Part shown: positions 5,309 through 6,501 of the stretch, piece after piece
Layout of the letters: each line of letters begins with the position of its first letter
Numbering within the stretch: position 1 is the first letter of the stretch
Origin: an uncultured Ruminococcus sp.
GTDB taxonomy: Bacteria > Bacillota_A > Clostridia > Oscillospirales > Acutalibacteraceae
Reading direction: 5' to 3'
Length of the DNA: 6,501 bases
Assembly (NCBI GenBank): GCA_902773395.1
Contig: CACYEJ010000284.1
Span: 1-6,501 of the forward strand
Notes under the pieces: generated by a model
The model's database searches: none
What the model was told of the DNA's origin: nothing
Seen by the model: the letters and a program-made list of their open reading frames with translations, nothing else
Made by a program: the position numbers and the translations under genes

Positions 5309-5578
5309 ATGATAAAGGGTATTAGCAGACAAATTATTGAAATTAACGAAACGCAAAACAATTATTTTGAAAGAGCATGGCTTGTAGTAAAGCCTGAGTA
5401 CCTGAATGTTGGTGCAAGCCGCCTTGAACGTGAAGCCGAAGGATATCTAAAGAACCTAAAGCCTCCGTATTCTATGAGAAGCCGAAAGGGGTTGCTTTTG
5501 AGATTACTCGGATTATGCTCGGCGGCTCTGGGCGGCTCAGTGATAACCGCTGCTATACTCCTATCAGGTAATTTGTAA
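5309..5578 (+). CDS. Small protein of unknown function with a C-terminal membrane segment
   Basis: An 89-aa protein. AAAGGAG at 5295-5301 lies 7 nt before the ATG, a strong ribosome site that supports a real gene. The N-terminal part (1-60) is soluble and charged: it opens MIKGISRQIIEIN, continues with NNYFERAWLVVKPEYLN (17-33), then a helical stretch rich in Glu, Arg and Leu (36-50), then a proline and basic section (51-61). Residues 62-86 are a single hydrophobic segment, so the protein is probably tail-anchored with its N-terminus in the cytoplasm. I recall short clostridial hypothetical proteins beginning in a similar way (MIKG/MVKG...VIEI...F), but I know of no assigned function. It is the only plus-strand gene here and starts 115 nt after the last DnaA-box-like motif. 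It converges with the HAD gene. Confidence 0.8.
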   Translation: MIKGISRQIIEINETQNNYFERAWLVVKPEYLNVGASRLEREAEGYLKNLKPPYSMRSRKGLLLRLLGLCSAALGGSVITAAILLSGNL

Positions 5579-5674
5579 TTCCGCTGTTGTGATATATTAT
5601 ATTTAGCAGGGGACTAAGATATTACAATCTATATTTTATAATGAAACTCCTTTTTCCTCCAATAAAATAATCAT

Positions 5675-5722
5675 AAAAAAATCCGGATTTCCTCATATTA
5701 ATAAGGATATCCGGATTTTTTT
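5675..5722. terminator. Bidirectional rho-independent terminator
   Basis: The arms at 5675-5688 and 5709-5722 are perfect 14-bp inverted repeats. They contain ATCCGGAT plus flanking runs of seven A (5675-5681) and seven T (5716-5722), with a further TCCT/AGGA pairing in the loop. It has a U run in either direction and lies between two convergent genes: 97 nt after the stop of the gene ending at 5578 and 14 nt beyond the TAA at 5736-5738 of the HAD gene. Confidence 0.93.
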
Positions 5723-5735
5723 ATTCAATTATACA

Positions 5736-6380
5736 TTACAACAATTTTATAACATCATATAACGAAGATACTTTTGCAAACAACAACTCGTCCACTTCAT
5801 TATCATCAGTATTCCCGTCAGGCACAAGAATCGGAACACACCCTGCCGAATGTGCCGACTTAATGCCATTTGGAGAATCTTCAAGCGCAATACACTCCTG
5901 AGGCTTCAAACCAAGACTTTCACAAGCATACAGATAAACATCAGGATACGGCTTGCCATGCTCCAGCTCACACGCACAAATGATAGTGTCAAAGCAATCA
6001 CGAACGCCGGCAAGCGTCAAATGCTTATTTGCTCGCTCGCAGTTGGTAGCAGTAGCTACTGCGATTTTATAATTTTTTTCTCTCAGACAGTCCACCAGTT
6101 CACGCACGCCCGGTTTAGGCTCAACTCCATACTTTTCCACATAGTCTGCCATAAGACGGACACGAACTTTTTTTACATTGTCGTAGCTGTACGACTCGCC
6201 AAAATAACCCTGCAAAAGCTCTCTTGCAAGATTTTTGTCCAGACTGCGGAGTTTCAGCACAATTTCACGTGGCATATTGTATCCGCATTGTTTTGAAGCC
6301 TCTATCCAAAATTTCTGATACAGTTTTTCCGTATCGACAATCAATCCGTCCATGTCGAAAATAACGCCCTTTATTTTCAC
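5736..6380 (-). CDS. HAD-superfamily hydrolase, beta-phosphoglucomutase / sugar-phosphatase type
   Basis: A 214-aa cytoplasmic protein of usual length for HAD subfamily IA. Motif I is FDMDGLIVDTE with nucleophile D9 and acid-base D11. A helical cap spans about 15-85. Motif II is the VATATN strand end with T110, motif III is K143 in HGKPYPD, and motif IV is ALEDSPNG with E167 and D168 binding Mg2+. All catalytic positions are present. The DGLIVDTE and EDSPNGI signatures are typical of beta-phosphoglucomutase and of small sugar-phosphate or 2-deoxyglucose-6-phosphate-type phosphatases. These cannot be told apart from sequence alone, and no sugar-metabolism genes lie beside it. The start is GTG at 6378-6380, chosen because AGGAGGTG lies 5 nt upstream and motif I then falls at the normal distance from the N-terminus. 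Confidence 0.9.
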   Translation of the reverse strand: MKIKGVIFDMDGLIVDTEKLYQKFWIEASKQCGYNMPREIVLKLRSLDKNLARELLQGYFGESYSYDNVKKVRVRLMADYVEKYGVEPKPGVRELVDCLREKNYKIAVATATNCERANKHLTLAGVRDCFDTIICACELEHGKPYPDVYLYACESLGLKPQECIALEDSPNGIKSAHSAGCVPILVPDGNTDDNEVDELLFAKVSSLYDVIKLL

Positions 6381-6385
6381 TGAAA

Positions 6386-6393
6386 CACCTCCT
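6386..6393 (-). promoter_or_regulatory. Strong ribosome binding site for the GTG start at 6380
   Basis: AGGAGGTG with 5 nt to the GTG, close to the full anti-Shine-Dalgarno complement. It fixes a non-ATG start. Confidence 0.85.
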
Positions 6394-6415
6394 GCGGCAA
6401 TTATTAATATTTTAT

Positions 6416-6421
6416 ATTATA
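6416..6421 (-). promoter_or_regulatory. Possible -10 box of the HAD gene
   Basis: A perfect TATAAT on the minus strand, 36 nt before the GTG. No convincing -35 hexamer sits 16-18 nt upstream, so the promoter is weak, activated, or read-through contributes. Confidence 0.4.
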
Positions 6422-6447
6422 CTCAAAATCTAAAAGATCTAGCATAT

Positions 6448-6501
6448 AAAAGTTTTGATCAAACTTTTTCAAAAGTTTGCGGGTGACGGAACACCCCAAG
6501 A
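6448..6501. repeat. Inverted-repeat element running off the right edge, probably an interspersed repeat
   Basis: AAAAGTTT occurs at 6448-6455 and 6471-6478, with its complement AAACTTTT at 6461-6468 between them. The centre arm can therefore pair with either side, with loops of 5 or 2 nt. A G- and C-richer tail (6479-6501) follows and is cut by the window edge. I recall similar GATCAAACTTTTTC-type sequences scattered between genes in Ruminococcaceae genomes, which suggests a dispersed repeat. Within this window it occurs only once. Confidence 0.4.

Noticed and set aside
5850..6296. A 148-codon plus-strand open frame
   Set aside because: Antisense to the HAD gene, which has all four catalytic motifs.
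1..6501. CRISPR array, tRNA/rRNA genes or insertion sequence
   Set aside because: No regularly spaced direct repeats, no tRNA cloverleaf or rRNA sequence, and no transposase-like protein were seen on either strand.

Overview
The window looks like chromosomal DNA from a low-GC Gram-positive bacterium, most likely a gut or rumen clostridium of the Ruminococcaceae/Oscillospiraceae type. This is an inference from the AT-rich intergenic DNA, the sigma-A-type promoters (one a perfect TTGACA-17-TATAAT), the strong Shine-Dalgarno sites (AAAGGAG, AGGAGGTG, GGTGAT), and the protein families present. No gene here fixes the species.

Left part (1-1700, minus strand): a two-gene operon. A 199-aa coiled-coil protein (571-1170) lies directly upstream of a larger gene cut off by the left edge (1-551). 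The cut gene's first 183 residues have the architecture of the N-terminal half of a clostridial polymorphic toxin exported by a type VII-like system (LXG/WXG-like): helical region, 'FY..NPW' linker, tryptophan-rich amphipathic segment, hydrophobic segment. The toxic C-terminal domain and any immunity gene are outside the window. The operon has a consensus promoter at 1515-1543 and an unusually long leader of about 340 nt, which holds hairpins and a possible 11-codon leader peptide.

Middle (1640-4782, minus strand): a polytopic membrane protein of 781 aa of the GT-C-like/PTPS-related (YfhO-like) type with its own promoter and a good terminator, preceded by a separately promoted GNAT acetyltransferase. 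These appear to be independent transcripts, not one pathway.

Centre-right (4783-5308): about 530 nt without a credible gene. It contains a very AT-rich stretch (4891-4936) followed by eight DnaA-box-like motifs (TTTTCCACA, TTATCAACA and variants) within 200 nt, some in tandem at 9-12 bp spacing, plus inverted repeats. It resembles a replication origin or DnaA-binding cluster, but no dnaA or dnaN is adjacent and the codon-position-3 G/C bias of the flanking minus-strand genes does not flip across it. Chromosomal oriC is therefore a hypothesis only.

Right part (5309-6501): a small plus-strand gene for an 89-aa protein with one C-terminal hydrophobic segment, convergent with a minus-strand HAD-superfamily sugar-phosphate phosphatase or mutase gene. 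The two share a near-perfect bidirectional terminator at 5675-5722. The right edge runs into an AAAAGTTT/AAACTTTT inverted-repeat element, probably the end of an interspersed repeat that continues outside the window.
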